DNA of 46,903 bases from a bacterium (GTDB taxonomy: Bacteria; Planctomycetota; Planctomycetia; Gemmatales; Gemmataceae), in contig JAFKFQ010000471.1 in assembly GCA_017308215.1 (NCBI GenBank), forward strand, positions 1-46,903. The letters are read 5' to 3'. A program made the position numbers and the translations under genes. Below, one piece after another: positions 32,479-42,275 of the stretch (position 1 is its first letter; every line of letters starts with the position of its first letter). The notes under the pieces are model-generated. The model ran no database searches, had not been told where the DNA came from, and worked only from the letters and a program-made list of their open reading frames with translations.

Positions 32479-34217
32479 GCGGCGCCTCCTGGCCGGCCCG
32501 GGGCCGTCGGTTCGGGTTCGTTCGCGTCCGCCCGGCGGTTCCGGGCCATCGCCGCCCGGTCGTCCCGGAGCTGGCGGTCGGCGGCCTCCTCGGCCGCGAT
32601 CAGGTGTTCCAACTCGGCCTCGTCGGTGACGAACCCGGCCCTCAGGGTCGCGATCTGGGCCTCGACCGCCGCCCGCCGCCGCTCGACCTCCCGCCGGCGG
32701 GTGGCGATCGCCTGCTTCCGCTCCTCGGCCGCGGCCTGCTCGCGCGCCTCCTGGGCCGCCCGCATCGACCCGGTCAGCACCCCCTCGGGGCCGACGTACA
32801 CGTCCCTGAGTTCGACCCCGAGGTCGGTCAGGACGAACTCGCGGATCTGGTTCGAGTGGGCCGTCCCGCGAGACTTCAGGACGTACAGCCCACGGTTCCG
32901 CTCGCCCCCCAGTTCGATGTCGCGGAGCAGGATCCAGGTGTCGATGAGCGACGAGATCTGCTGCTCGGTCGCCTCCAGTGTCCCGCCACCGCTGGTGAGG
33001 CTGACGAACACCGCCGTCGTGCCGCGGGCCTTGAGGAAGTCGACCAGCCGCAGCAGCATCGCGTTCGCCTCGCCGGCCGTGCCGGCCGTGGCGAAGTTGC
33101 TGATCGGGTCGATCACCACCAGGGCGGGGTCGAACTCCCGGACGTGCTTGTGCATGGCCGCCAGGTGCATCTCCAGCCCGAACAGCGTCGGTCGGGTGGT
33201 AATGAACCGGAGCTGCTTGGTGGCTACCCACGGGCCGAGGTCGAGCCCGATCGACCGCATGTTCCGGAGGATCTGGGCCGGCGACTCCTCGAACGAGTAG
33301 TACAGGCACCGCTCCCCGCGGCGGCAGGCCGCGTCGGCCAGGTGGGCCGCGATGCTCGACTTCCCGGTCCCGGCGGTGCCGGAAAGCAGCACGCTGGTGC
33401 CGCGGAACACCCCGCTGCCGAGCATCGCGTCGAGCCGCGGGATGCCCGTGGACACCCGCTCGGTGGACGCCGGGTGGTCGAGCCCGAGCGAGGTGAGTGG
33501 GAGGACGGAGAACCCCGACTCGTCGATCAGGAACGGGTACTCGTTCGTGCCGTGGGCGGTGCCGCGGTACTTTACCACCCGCAGCCGGCGGGTCGACACT
33601 TGGTCGGTCACCCGGTGGTCGAGAAGGATCACGCAGTCGGAGACGTACTCCTCCAACCCCTGCCGGGTGAGAGAGCCGTCGCCGCGCTCGGCGGTGATGA
33701 CGGCGGTCACGCCCCGGTCCTTGAGCCAGCGGAACAGCCGCCGCAGTTCGGACCGCAGGATCGCCTGGTTGTCGAACCCACCGAACAGGGTTTCGAGGGT
33801 GTCGAGGACGACGCGCTTGGCCCGGACCGTATCGATCGCCAGCCCGAGGCGGATGAACAGCCCTTCCAGGTCGAAGTCGCCGGCCTCCTCGATCTCGGTC
33901 CGTTCGACCCGGATGTGTTCGAGCGAGACCCGATTCTGAGCCGCGAGGGCGTCCAGGTCGAAACCGAGCGAGCGGACGTTCTGGGCGAGTTCGCCGGCCG
34001 TCTCCTCGAACGCAAAGAATACCCCGGGCTCGCCGAACTCCGTCGCCCCGCGGACCAGGAACTCCATCGCCAGCAGCGTCTTCCCACAGCCCGCGGCGCC
34101 GCAGACCAGGGTCGGTCTTCCCTTCGGCAGGCCGCCGCCGGTGATCTCATCCAGCCCGTGGATCCCGGTCGGAGTTTTTTCCAATCCTGGTCGCCCGGCC
34201 CCACCTGTCACACTCAT
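32475..34217 (-). CDS. kaiC: KaiC with coiled-coil C-terminal extension
   Basis: The 580-residue protein has CI and CII ATPase domains. CI has Walker A GAAGCGKT (40-47) and catalytic E71-E72. CII has Walker A GTAGTGKS (280-287) and E310-E311. The CII phosphosite region aligns with cyanobacterial TESHIST as TEQQISS: Thr417, Ser422 and Ser423 stand for Thr426, Ser431 and Thr432, so the dual site is Ser-Ser. It is about 60 residues longer than cyanobacterial KaiC. The extra tail from about 488 is Glu/Arg/Ala-rich ([20 protein letters not shown]) and strongly coiled-coil, replacing the KaiA-binding tail. It starts at ATG 34217 (GGAG upstream). It forms an operon with kaiB and the hybrid kinase. 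Confidence 0.93.
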   Translation of the reverse strand: MSVTGGAGRPGLEKTPTGIHGLDEITGGGLPKGRPTLVCGAAGCGKTLLAMEFLVRGATEFGEPGVFFAFEETAGELAQNVRSLGFDLDALAAQNRVSLEHIRVERTEIEEAGDFDLEGLFIRLGLAIDTVRAKRVVLDTLETLFGGFDNQAILRSELRRLFRWLKDRGVTAVITAERGDGSLTRQGLEEYVSDCVILLDHRVTDQVSTRRLRVVKYRGTAHGTNEYPFLIDESGFSVLPLTSLGLDHPASTERVSTGIPRLDAMLGSGVFRGTSVLLSGTAGTGKSSIAAHLADAACRRGERCLYYSFEESPAQILRNMRSIGLDLGPWVATKQLRFITTRPTLFGLEMHLAAMHKHVREFDPALVVIDPISNFATAGTAGEANAMLLRLVDFLKARGTTAVFVSLTSGGGTLEATEQQISSLIDTWILLRDIELGGERNRGLYVLKSRGTAHSNQIREFVLTDLGVELRDVYVGPEGVLTGSMRAAQEAREQAAAEERKQAIATRRREVERRRAAVEAQIATLRAGFVTDEAELEHLIAAEEAADRQLRDDRAAMARNRRADANEPEPTAPGRPGGAA

Positions 34218-34609
34218 GGTCGCTCCGATCGATCCCCTTCGCCCGATGCCCAGTAGCCGATCGCTCTCCGGGGTGTGAACGGCGCCAGCGGTAAGGAATA
34301 CGGGTAATTTTGAATGACCAAGCGCAAAGACTGGAGGCCGCCGACACAGATAACTGCTTAGGGACGGCGAATGAGTTCAGCAATGCTGCCCGGCTGTCGA
34401 AGCGCGCCCCGGTCCACTCACCGGATCGAATTTGAACGCCCAGGGGATTTGAACGATCAGGACACGCCCCGTGGCGTGGTCTTGCGCCGCCGCACCACTC
34501 GAAATGCTTGAGCCACCTCTAACTCTCACCACCTTCTGTCCTCGCTTGGCTACTCGACGCGACAACCCCACGAAAACGGATGCGCGAGACCATCGTTCGG
34601 CGGGCGTCT
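34218..34609. other. Intergenic region upstream of kaiC
   Basis: This 392-bp stretch has lower GC than its flanks, especially 34290-34380. It holds the kaiC promoter (minus strand) and the 3' flank of the large kinase gene. No gene, terminator with T-run or clear operator dyad was recognised. Confidence 0.4.
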
Positions 34610-37600
34610 CTACGGAATCTGGTCCACCCCGAGTGCCGCCACCCCGCTCAGCACGCGCTGCAGGTCGGCCGGGTCGACCGGCTTGGTCAGGTGGTGGTCG
34701 AACCCGGCCGCCTGCGACCGCCGGCGGTCTTCCTCCTGCCCCCACCCGGTCAGGGCCGCCAGCGTCACCCCGCGGTGCGCCCCGCTCTCCCGGATGCGGC
34801 GGGCCACTTCGTACCCGGTCATCCCCGGCAGGCCGATGTCGAGGAAGACGACGTCCGGGCGGTATGTGCCCAGCACCCGCAGCGCCTCCGGCCCGTCGTG
34901 AGCGGTCCGCACCTCGAGCCCCTGCAGCCCCAGCAGCACCGACATCGACTCGGCGGCGTCAACGTTGTCGTCCACCACCAGAACCGCGAGCCGCCGACCC
35001 GTCACCCCGCCGGACGGCGCTGACTCGGCGGGCTGCGGCGCGCCCGGGGCCAGTGGCAGGCGGACGGTAAACGTACTCCCCTTCCCCGGGCCGGGGCTCT
35101 CGGCGGACACCGCCCCGCCGTGCATTTCAACCAGCCGCTTGACCAGCGTCAGCCCGATCCCCAACCCTCCCTGCGACCGCTCCAGCGACGTGCCCACCTG
35201 GGCGAACATCTCGAACACCTTCGGCAGCATGTCCGGGGCGATCCCCACCCCGGTGTCCACCACCCGCACCACCGCGTGCCCGCCCCCCCGCGCCGCCGTC
35301 ACGGCGACCCGCCCGCCGTGGGGCGTGTACTTGGCCGCGTTGCTGATCAGGTTCGACAGTACCTGCACCAGCCGGGTCCGGTCGGCGTGGAACGCCAACG
35401 GCTCGTCCGGCAGTTCCACCACCAGCTCGTGCCCGCCGGCCTCCGCCGCCTGGTGGGTGGCCTCGACCGCCGCCTCCACCACCGTCCGCAGTTCCACCCG
35501 CTCCAGCCGCAGGACGACCTTGCCGCTCGACACCCGGGCCACGTCCATCAGGTCGTCCACCAGGTGCACCATGTGCCCGAGCTGCCGGTCCATCATCTCC
35601 AGCGCCCGCCCCGCTCGCTCGTCGGTCGGCAGTATCATCCGCAGGATCTGTAACCCGTTCCGCACCGGGGCGAGTGGGTTCCGCAACTCGTGGGCGAGGG
35701 TGGCCAGGAACTCGTCCTTCCGCCGGTGTTGTTCCTGGAGGTCGCGGTAGAGCTGGGCGTTCTCGATCGCCGCCGCCACCCGCGCGGCCAGATCTTGTGC
35801 GACCCGCAACTCGTCCGGCCCGAACCGTCGCCGCGTCGACTGGCCGAGGAACGTCATCCCGCCGATCACCCGGCCCCGCGACACGAGTGGAATGCACAGG
35901 TACGATCGCACCCCCCACGCGTGCAGACGGGCGATCCGCTCGGCCCCCTGCGGGGCGGTCGCCGGGTCGAGGGCGTCCAGGTCGGGCACCACCTCCGGCT
36001 CGCCGGTGCGCAGCACGTGCGGCACACCCCCTTCGACGGCACCGGGCGGGATCGCCGCGTCCGCCGCCCGGGCCGATGTCACGTCGTCCGGTTCCGCGTG
36101 GCTGACGGCCAGCCGCCGCCTCACCCCGTCCGCCTCCAGGATGTCCACCACGCACCAGTCGGCGAACCCGGTGACGGCCAAGTTGGCGATACGCCGCAGG
36201 GTACTCTCGTAGTCCACCAGCTCGGCGAGCAACGCCCCGGCGTCGGCCAGGAACCGAACCGCGTCATCCGCCCGCTTCCGCGCGGTCGCGTCCCGGAATA
36301 CCTTGCCGAACCCCCGCAGCCCCCCGCCCTCGCCGCGGAGCGCGACCATCACCCCGTCGGCGTAGAACTGGTCACCGTCTTTCCTCTGGTGCCACCGCTT
36401 GTCCTCGGCCTGCCCGTCGCGGGCGGCCGACGCCATCTCCCGTCCGGGCGCCCCGGCCGCCCGGTCCTCGGGGGTGAACAGCAGGTCCGCCCCTCGCCCC
36501 ACCGCCTCGGCCGGCGGGTACCCGGTGATGGCCTCCGCCCCGCCGAGCCACTCCACCACTCGGCCCCGCGGGTCGGAGATGACCACCGCGTAGTCGGTCG
36601 CGGTGTCAAGGAACACCTGCAGCCGCTCGTCCCGCTCCCGGACCTCCGCCTCGGCCCGCCGCCGGTCGGTCTGGTCGATCCCCTGGACGAGGATTCCGGT
36701 CACCGCCCCGCCCGCGTCCCGCAGCGGCTGGTACACGAAATCGAGATACCGTTCCTCCGACGGCCGCCCGCCGCCCGGGGCGAGTAGCACCCGGGTGCCG
36801 GTCCCGATGTGCGGCTCGCCGGTCCGGTACACCCGGTCGAGCAGGGCGACAAACCCCTGGGGCACGACCTCCGGGAGTGCCTCGGCGACCGGCCGGCCGA
36901 CGACCGCCCGGCCGCCGACGAGCTGCGAGTACCGGTCGTTCACCCGCTCGAACACGTGGCCGGGGCCGCGGAGCACGGCCATGAACGACGGGGCGTGGCG
37001 GAACACGTCGGCCAACTGCCGCTCGTTCGCCCGCACCGCCTCCGCCGCCCGCCACCGGTCGCTCACGTCGGTAAACACGACGCCGACCTGCCGGAGGTCC
37101 GGGTCGCCGACCCGGGTGGCCGACACCTCGTACCACCGCCCCAGGTCCTCCACCCACCCCTCCCGGCGGAACGGCTCGCCGGTCACGGCCACGCGGGCGT
37201 ACCCCTCGACCCACACCTGCTCGTGGGCGGGCATCACCTGGCGGGCCGTCTTCCCGACCACGCCCGCCAGTCCGGTGTGCCGTTCCAGGGCGGGGTTCGC
37301 CAACAGGTACCGGTAGTCGACCGGGCTCCCGGCCGTGTCGAACACCGGCTCGACCAGGCAGAACCCCTCTTGCATCGCCTCGAATACTGACCGGAACCGC
37401 TGCTCGGACGCTCGTAGCGCCCGGTCCACCCGCGCCCGCTCGAGCGCCTCCCAGCACCGGCCCACCACGGCCGTCACGAGCCCGACCTCGTCCGGCGCCC
37501 AGTGGCGCGGAGTCCTTTGGTGGACGGCCATCGCGGCCGTAAACCGCCCGGTCTTGTGCAGTGGGACACAGACGACGGCCCGGATGTCGGTCGCCCGGTA

Positions 37601-38971
37601 CGCCGGCAGGTCGGCGGGGGTGATCCGCGGGTCGGTGTCGGCGTCGTCCACCACGTACGGCTCGTTCGCCCGCATCGTCCGCGAGTGCTCGGCCCCAAAC
37701 GCCCCGACCGGCCAGCGGCCGACAATGCTCGGCACTCCCCGCGTGTGGTCGCCGGTGATGACGTACACCGCCTCGTCCTCGACCTCCGCGTACGCGCACC
37801 GGTCGGTCCCCAAGTGTTCGGCCAACAGCCGGGCGGCGGTCGCCATGATCGCGGCCGGGTCGGTGAGCGGCCGGGTGGCCTCCGCCAACTCGGCCAGGAC
37901 GCGGTGCCGTCCCTCGCTCTCTTGAAGAGCCGTCTCGGCCGCCCTCCGCTCGGTGATGTCGCGGAACACGAGCACCGCCCCGCCGACCCGGCCGTGCGCC
38001 CGGATCGGGGCGGCCGAGTCGTCGATCGGCCGCTCGGCGCCGTCCCGGGCGATGAGGACGGTGTGGTTGGCCAGCCCGACGATCACCCCCTGCTCGAGCG
38101 CCCGCACGGCCGGGTTCTCGACCGGCCGCCGGGTCGACTCGTTGACGATGCGGAACACCTCGGCCAACGGCCGCCCGAACGCGTCCGCCTGCGCCCAGCC
38201 GGTGAGGGTCTGGGCGACGCCGTTCAGAAAGGTAACGTTTCCGGCCGCGTCGGTGGCGATCACCCCGTCCCCGATGCTCGACAGGGTGGCGTCGAGCAAC
38301 TCCCGCTGCTCGGCGAGGCGGCCGGCGTCGCGCTGCCGCGCCAGGGCCGTCCGCCGCAGCATCGCCACGAACAGCCCGAGGGCGACCAGCCCGAGCGCCG
38401 CGCCGGCGGCGGCGTACAGGACCGTCCGGTCGAACGCCGCGCGGGTGTCCGCCTCCCGCCGGGCCAGCCGCTCGCGCTCGGCCGCGTCCATCGCGTCCAG
38501 TGTTTGGAGCAGCGGGTCGACGAAGCTCGCCCGCCCCCGCTCGCGGGACAGGGCGACGACGGCGGCGAGGCCGTCCGGGCCGCCCCGGAGTTGTAACACC
38601 CGGTCCAGGCTGGCCAGCCCGAGCTCGATCTCGGCGGCGGCGGCCCGGGCGCGGGGGTGCTGCTCGGGGTCGTCCGCCGTCTGTGCGGTGAGGGCGGTCG
38701 CGGCTGTCCGCAGGCGGGCGGCCGACTCCCGGTACGGCGGCACCCAGTCCGGGAATCCGGTGACGAGGTACGCCCGCTGGTCGGCCTGGACCCGCCGGGT
38801 CTCGGCCCGGACGGCGGCCACCGCCTCGATCACCTCGTGGCTCCGGGTGGCCGCAGCGGCGTCGGAGCGGACGTCGCGGGTGTTGACGAACGAGGTGACG
38901 CCGACCCCTACCATCATCAAGGCGAGCAGGGCGATGCCGAGCATCACCCCCCGATCCAGTCCGTGGCGCAT
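34610..38971 (-). CDS. Large CHASE3/PAS/GAF hybrid histidine kinase
   Basis: This 1,453-residue membrane kinase has TM1 (about 9-28), a CHASE3-type periplasmic helical domain (about 35-178), TM2 (183-205) and PAS-1 (about 222-345, LLDATLSSIGDGVIATDAAG). GAF-1 follows (about 355-510, with IRAVVCVPLHKTGRFTAAMA). Then come three more PAS domains (about 520-645, 655-785 and 795-915) and GAF-2 (about 925-1075, YLCIPLVSRGRVIGGMTFLG). HisKA has H1094 in [15 protein letters not shown], followed by HATPase_c (NLISNAAKYTPHGG, GIGLTLV) and a receiver with D1378 in VVFLDIGLPGMTGYEV. It starts at ATG 38971 (AAGGAT upstream). It lies upstream of kaiC on the same strand but 392 bp apart, so probably separately transcribed. 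A shared receiver with the other two kinases suggests a common phosphorelay. Confidence 0.92.
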   Translation of the reverse strand: MRHGLDRGVMLGIALLALMMVGVGVTSFVNTRDVRSDAAAATRSHEVIEAVAAVRAETRRVQADQRAYLVTGFPDWVPPYRESAARLRTAATALTAQTADDPEQHPRARAAAAEIELGLASLDRVLQLRGGPDGLAAVVALSRERGRASFVDPLLQTLDAMDAAERERLARREADTRAAFDRTVLYAAAGAALGLVALGLFVAMLRRTALARQRDAGRLAEQRELLDATLSSIGDGVIATDAAGNVTFLNGVAQTLTGWAQADAFGRPLAEVFRIVNESTRRPVENPAVRALEQGVIVGLANHTVLIARDGAERPIDDSAAPIRAHGRVGGAVLVFRDITERRAAETALQESEGRHRVLAELAEATRPLTDPAAIMATAARLLAEHLGTDRCAYAEVEDEAVYVITGDHTRGVPSIVGRWPVGAFGAEHSRTMRANEPYVVDDADTDPRITPADLPAYRATDIRAVVCVPLHKTGRFTAAMAVHQRTPRHWAPDEVGLVTAVVGRCWEALERARVDRALRASEQRFRSVFEAMQEGFCLVEPVFDTAGSPVDYRYLLANPALERHTGLAGVVGKTARQVMPAHEQVWVEGYARVAVTGEPFRREGWVEDLGRWYEVSATRVGDPDLRQVGVVFTDVSDRWRAAEAVRANERQLADVFRHAPSFMAVLRGPGHVFERVNDRYSQLVGGRAVVGRPVAEALPEVVPQGFVALLDRVYRTGEPHIGTGTRVLLAPGGGRPSEERYLDFVYQPLRDAGGAVTGILVQGIDQTDRRRAEAEVRERDERLQVFLDTATDYAVVISDPRGRVVEWLGGAEAITGYPPAEAVGRGADLLFTPEDRAAGAPGREMASAARDGQAEDKRWHQRKDGDQFYADGVMVALRGEGGGLRGFGKVFRDATARKRADDAVRFLADAGALLAELVDYESTLRRIANLAVTGFADWCVVDILEADGVRRRLAVSHAEPDDVTSARAADAAIPPGAVEGGVPHVLRTGEPEVVPDLDALDPATAPQGAERIARLHAWGVRSYLCIPLVSRGRVIGGMTFLGQSTRRRFGPDELRVAQDLAARVAAAIENAQLYRDLQEQHRRKDEFLATLAHELRNPLAPVRNGLQILRMILPTDERAGRALEMMDRQLGHMVHLVDDLMDVARVSSGKVVLRLERVELRTVVEAAVEATHQAAEAGGHELVVELPDEPLAFHADRTRLVQVLSNLISNAAKYTPHGGRVAVTAARGGGHAVVRVVDTGVGIAPDMLPKVFEMFAQVGTSLERSQGGLGIGLTLVKRLVEMHGGAVSAESPGPGKGSTFTVRLPLAPGAPQPAESAPSGGVTGRRLAVLVVDDNVDAAESMSVLLGLQGLEVRTAHDGPEALRVLGTYRPDVVFLDIGLPGMTGYEVARRIRESGAHRGVTLAALTGWGQEEDRRRSQAAGFDHHLTKPVDPADLQRVLSGVAALGVDQIP

Positions 38972-39128
38972 GCCGATCCTTGTTGCGAGAACCGCCCCGG
39001 CGAGTGGCTCTCGCGGGCATGTGGAAGTTGATCGACGGGTCGTATGGCAGGACGATTCCGGGCCGCCGGCGACCGACCCGCCCGACGGCCGGCGAACGGG
39101 CGTATTTTAGATCGAATCAACGCCGGGG

Positions 39129-39420
39129 TCAGGGGCTCGATCTGGCGATCCGGTCGACCCTCCACTTCCACCAGTCGCCGCGGACGCGCCCCACCCGGTA
39201 CGGCGCCGAGCGGCGCTTGAGCATCACGCCCCCTACGCACTTCTCCCGGCCGGCCCGGCGCTCGGCGGCGAGCGCGTCCCACGTGTCGAACGCCAGCCGC
39301 GGCGACAGGAGCAGGGCCGGGTGGTTCGGCCGCTCGGCCAGCGCCTTGAGGCGGTCGCGCCGCTCGGCGAGCGGCCGGTCGCGCAGGTCGGCGCCGGCGT
39401 CCTCGACCTGGTGGTAGCTG
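39129..39420 (-). pseudogene. Fragment of an ATP-dependent DNA ligase
   Basis: The minus-strand frame reads DLRDRPLAERRDRLKALAER, LLLSPRLAFDTWDALAAERR and then GGVMLKRRSAPYRVGRVRGD before WWKWRVD. This is the ligase adenylation-domain stretch with motif IV (normally EGVMLK; the Glu is Gly here) and motif V (WWKWK). The AMP-accepting Lys motif I and the OB domain are missing. Only about 95 codons remain, so it is non-functional. Confidence 0.65.
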
Positions 39421-39782
39421 CGGGCGGCCGTAATCTTCGCGGACTTCGCCGTCGCGTCCGGGCTCTTGCTGCTCGGGGCGAGGTGTCCGTTCATGACCGG
39501 CCCGTTCGGGGCGCTCCCGCGCAGCCGGATCACGTTGCGGTTGGAGTCCCACGTGCCGGTCCCGAGTCGGACAGCGCCTTGATCGCCGAAGGGGCCGACC
39601 CGCCCAGGCGGAACTTGAGCAGGTTGGCGCCGGTCAGCGGACCGGAGCCGATCGACACCCCGCGGAGGTCAGGGGGGGAGCCCCCATGCATGGTGATCGT
39701 CGTGGAGGGCGGCGTGGGGTCGCTGGGGTAGGGGGATCGAGACCGGGGTGCCGGCCGCGGGTTGTAATGCCACGGGCAACGA

Positions 39783-39920
39783 GGTGGTGCCGACCCGCGG
39801 CCGGAACGTAACGGCCAGGTGGCGGGGGTCACGGAACCCGCGGGCGGCCGCGATCTCACCCAACGTCGGGGCCGTCTCGAGAAAGAGTTGTTTGGTGCGC
39901 TCGACGCGGAGCCGAACGAG
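39783..39920 (-). pseudogene. Fragment of an AraC-type DNA-binding domain
   Basis: The frame reads LVRLRVERTKQLFLETAPTL, GEIAAARGFRDPRHLAVTFR and PRVGTT. This is the second half of an AraC/XylS helix-turn-helix domain with the GF-D-RHL-FR-GTT signature. No ligand domain or first helix-turn-helix precedes it; instead it abuts the receiver fragment at 39921. Confidence 0.65.
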
Positions 39921-40066
39921 TTCCGCGAGCGGGCCACCTCGACCGCGGCCCGGCCGTCGGCCACGACGTGGGGCGTCAACCCGCGGTTCCGGACCGCCCG
40001 GGCGAGGCCAAAGTCGATGCCCTCCTCGTCGTCCGCGATCAATACGCCGGCCGCGGCGGCGCTCAT
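39921..40066 (-). pseudogene. Fragment of a response-regulator receiver domain
   Basis: From ATG 40066: MSAAAAGVLIADDEEGIDFG, then LARAVRNRGLTPHVVADGRA and AVEVARS. This is the first approximately 48 residues of a receiver with the acidic DDEE pocket, resembling sigma-54 response regulators. It breaks off before the phospho-Asp and joins the AraC fragment out of frame. Confidence 0.6.
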
Positions 40067-40092
40067 GGTCGTCCGTCCGGGACGACGGACGC

Positions 40093-40250
40093 TCACGGGG
40101 CCGGGGCGAGGGCGAACCGCACTCCGCGGCCCGCGGCCGGCAGCAGGGCCGAGCCGTGGTCCTCCTCGGCGAACTCGCGGAACTCGACCCTCAACCCCTT
40201 CACCGCCGCGAGCCGGGCGGCCATCTCGCGAGCGTTGGACACCTGACGGC
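40093..40250 (-). pseudogene. C-terminal fragment of an alpha/beta-hydrolase esterase
   Basis: The frame reads SNAREMAARLAAVKGLRVEF, REFAEEDHGSALLPAAGRG and VRFALAPAP, then stop TGA at 40095-40093. It matches the C-terminus of IroE/YbbA-like esterases, where FPGExHGSV carries the catalytic His. Only about 50 codons remain, directly behind the DUF1559 fragment. Confidence 0.5.
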
Positions 40251-40289
40251 GGGCCGTCCGCACCTCGGCCCGGTCCGTCGGTCCGCCCG

Positions 40290-40993
40290 GCCCGGTTGCC
40301 GTCGTTCATGAACACGATCCGGCTGACGACGAACGGTGCCTTCGACTCGGGCAGGAACTGCACGCTCCCGTCGGCGAGGAGGACGTTCGCGCCGCCGGTG
40401 TAGAAGGCGTAGATGCCGACCACGTTGTTGCAGTTGACGGCACACGCCGCGATCGACCCGACGGCGACGCGACCCTCGGTGCCGGTGCCGTCGAAGAACG
40501 CGAAGGCGTTCGACGGCCCGCTCCCCCAGTCGGACCACGGCGGCTGGCAGTACTTTCGGTCGGCGTAGGCGGCGGTCACCGACGCGATGCCCGACCCGAG
40601 TACGGTCGGCCCGTTCTGCGCCTTCCCCTTTACGTAGTGGAGCGGCCGCCCGGCCAACTCGGCGATCAAGACCGTGTTCGACGTGCCGTCGGTGATCTCC
40701 AGCACCTTCCGCTGTTTCTGGATGGCGTACTCGATTCCGGCGGCGGTGACGATGGTGTTGCTCGTGTCGAGGAGCGGGAGACCGTACCCGCCGCCGCCGA
40801 ACAGGGCGCTGTAGTCGGACGAGGCGGTCTTTCGGATGTTCGCGGTGGCCAGGTCGGTGGTCGTACTGGGCATCGCCGGGTGGGCGAACGGGGTGTCGAG
40901 TGCCACGGAGGTCGGGTGTCGGAGCGGCGTGGCGTACGGACGCGGTGGGACCGCTGCGGAAGCGAACCGGCTCGGGGCCGGACGGCATAGCAC
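40290..40993 (-). pseudogene. 5'-truncated DUF1559 gene
   Basis: The frame carries the C-terminal two thirds of a DUF1559 protein: SSDYSALFGGGGYGLPLLDT, KVLEITDGTSNTVLIAELAG, and GIYAFYTGGANVLLADGSVQ with FLPESKAPFVVSRIVF. The prepilin N-terminus is absent and the frame runs on into the esterase fragment without a proper stop. Upstream (40994-41127) no N-terminal part was found. Confidence 0.75.
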
Positions 40994-41127
40994 GCGCCAT
41001 GCCGAAGGCGGGTAAACACGCGCGGTTCAGGAACCGATCGGAAAGCGGGCCACGTCCGTGCAGCCCGTCCGCGGCGCGGCCACCGCGTTACCACCGTTGA
41101 ACGGCCGGCGACCGGCGGTCGCCTCGG

Positions 41128-42258
41128 TCACTTCGCTGGGGTGCGGCAGACGGCGAGCGCCTGGAGGGCGTACCCGGTGCACAGGTTCGGGTCGCTCTCC
41201 ATCCACGTCGGGAAGTCGTTCCCCCAGCTCCCGTCCCGTTTCTGGCGGTTCACCAGCGCCCGGGTGATCTCGGTGCGCCAGTCGTGCTTCGTCCCGGCGG
41301 CGTCCACGAACTCGGCGGCGCCGGTCGCGTCGAGGCACTTGGCGAGCGTGAGCATGTAGTAGTAGTACCCCTGCCCGCCGGCCCCCGGCTGGCGGCCCGG
41401 GTTCACGTCCACCGAGTAGTTCTTGGCCAGCCACTCGGTCGCCTTCTTCACCCGTGGGTCGTCCTTCCCGACCCCGACCCGGATGAAACACTTCAGCCCC
41501 GACGCGGTCATGCTCCCGTACCCCGGCAGCGGGTCCGCCGGGTTCCCCTTCCCGCCCGGCTGCGGGGCGACGTAGAAGAAGCTCCCGTCGTTCACCGCCC
41601 CGGCCCACGGCATCGCGTTCACCTCGGACTTCAGGTTCTGCATCCGGCTCACGAACACGACCGCCCGCTTGTACACCGGGTCGTCGGCCGGGGTGCCGAC
41701 GAGGGCCAGCGCGTCGAGGGCGAACCCGGTGTTGGACATGTCGGCCCGGAACCCGGGGCCGTACCCGAACCCGCCGAAGTTCTGGTCGTCCGGCGTCTTC
41801 CCGTCGGTCGCCCCGGCCTGGATCGACTTCAGGTACGCCGCCGCCTTGGCGACGAGTGGGTCGTACTTCGCCTGCCCGGTCGCCTTGAGGGCGGTAAGGT
41901 TGACGGCAGTGACGTAGTTCTTGTGGAACACCTTGTCGCCGGCCGCCAGGCTGCCGGTCTTCTCGTCCGCCATCGCCTCAATGAACTTGACCGCCTTGGC
42001 CACCATCGGGTCGTCGGCCGGCACCTTACCGCCCTTGAGCAGCCCGGTGAGGACGATGGCGGTGACGCCGGGGTTGGCGGCCTTGCTCCAGGTGCCGTCC
42101 TCGGCCTGGGCGCCCTTCAGGTAGGTCACGGCGGCGGCGATCGCCTCGTCGGCGGTCTTGCCCTTGCCCTTGCCAGGCTGGGCGGCGGCCGGCGCGGCGA
42201 GGCTGAGGGCGACGGCCAGCGCGGCCGCGCCGGGTGTGAGCTTCCGAACGATCGGCAT
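41128..42258 (-). CDS. Secreted prenyltransferase/squalene-oxidase repeat protein
   Basis: The 376-residue protein has a signal peptide (MPIVRKLTPGAAALAVALSL, AAPAAA cleavage region). Alpha/alpha-toroid repeats follow, such as VTYLKGAQAEDGTWSKA, GVTAIVLTGLLKGG, YLKSIQAGATDG, NTGFALDALALVG and VNRQKRDGSWGNDFPTW. These QxxDGxW motifs define squalene-hopene cyclase-like repeats, but cyclase DxDD residues are not seen, so it is probably a non-enzymatic or unknown secreted protein common in planctomycetes. It starts at ATG 42258. It lies 17 bp downstream of the Cys-rich secreted protein gene and is probably cotranscribed with it. Confidence 0.85.
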   Translation of the reverse strand: MPIVRKLTPGAAALAVALSLAAPAAAQPGKGKGKTADEAIAAAVTYLKGAQAEDGTWSKAANPGVTAIVLTGLLKGGKVPADDPMVAKAVKFIEAMADEKTGSLAAGDKVFHKNYVTAVNLTALKATGQAKYDPLVAKAAAYLKSIQAGATDGKTPDDQNFGGFGYGPGFRADMSNTGFALDALALVGTPADDPVYKRAVVFVSRMQNLKSEVNAMPWAGAVNDGSFFYVAPQPGGKGNPADPLPGYGSMTASGLKCFIRVGVGKDDPRVKKATEWLAKNYSVDVNPGRQPGAGGQGYYYYMLTLAKCLDATGAAEFVDAAGTKHDWRTEITRALVNRQKRDGSWGNDFPTWMESDPNLCTGYALQALAVCRTPAK

Positions 42259-42275
42259 GGGTCGGTTCCTGGAGG

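Noticed and set aside
31191..34256. About 1,020-codon plus-strand frame opposite kaiC, kaiB and the hybrid kinase
   Set aside because: It is a mirror of strongly conserved Kai genes, with composition and lack of motifs showing it is a shadow.
36606..39020. Long out-of-frame minus-strand reading frame within the large kinase
   Set aside because: The kinase frame has continuous CHASE3, PAS, GAF and kinase domains. This alternative is Arg/Gly/Pro repeats only.
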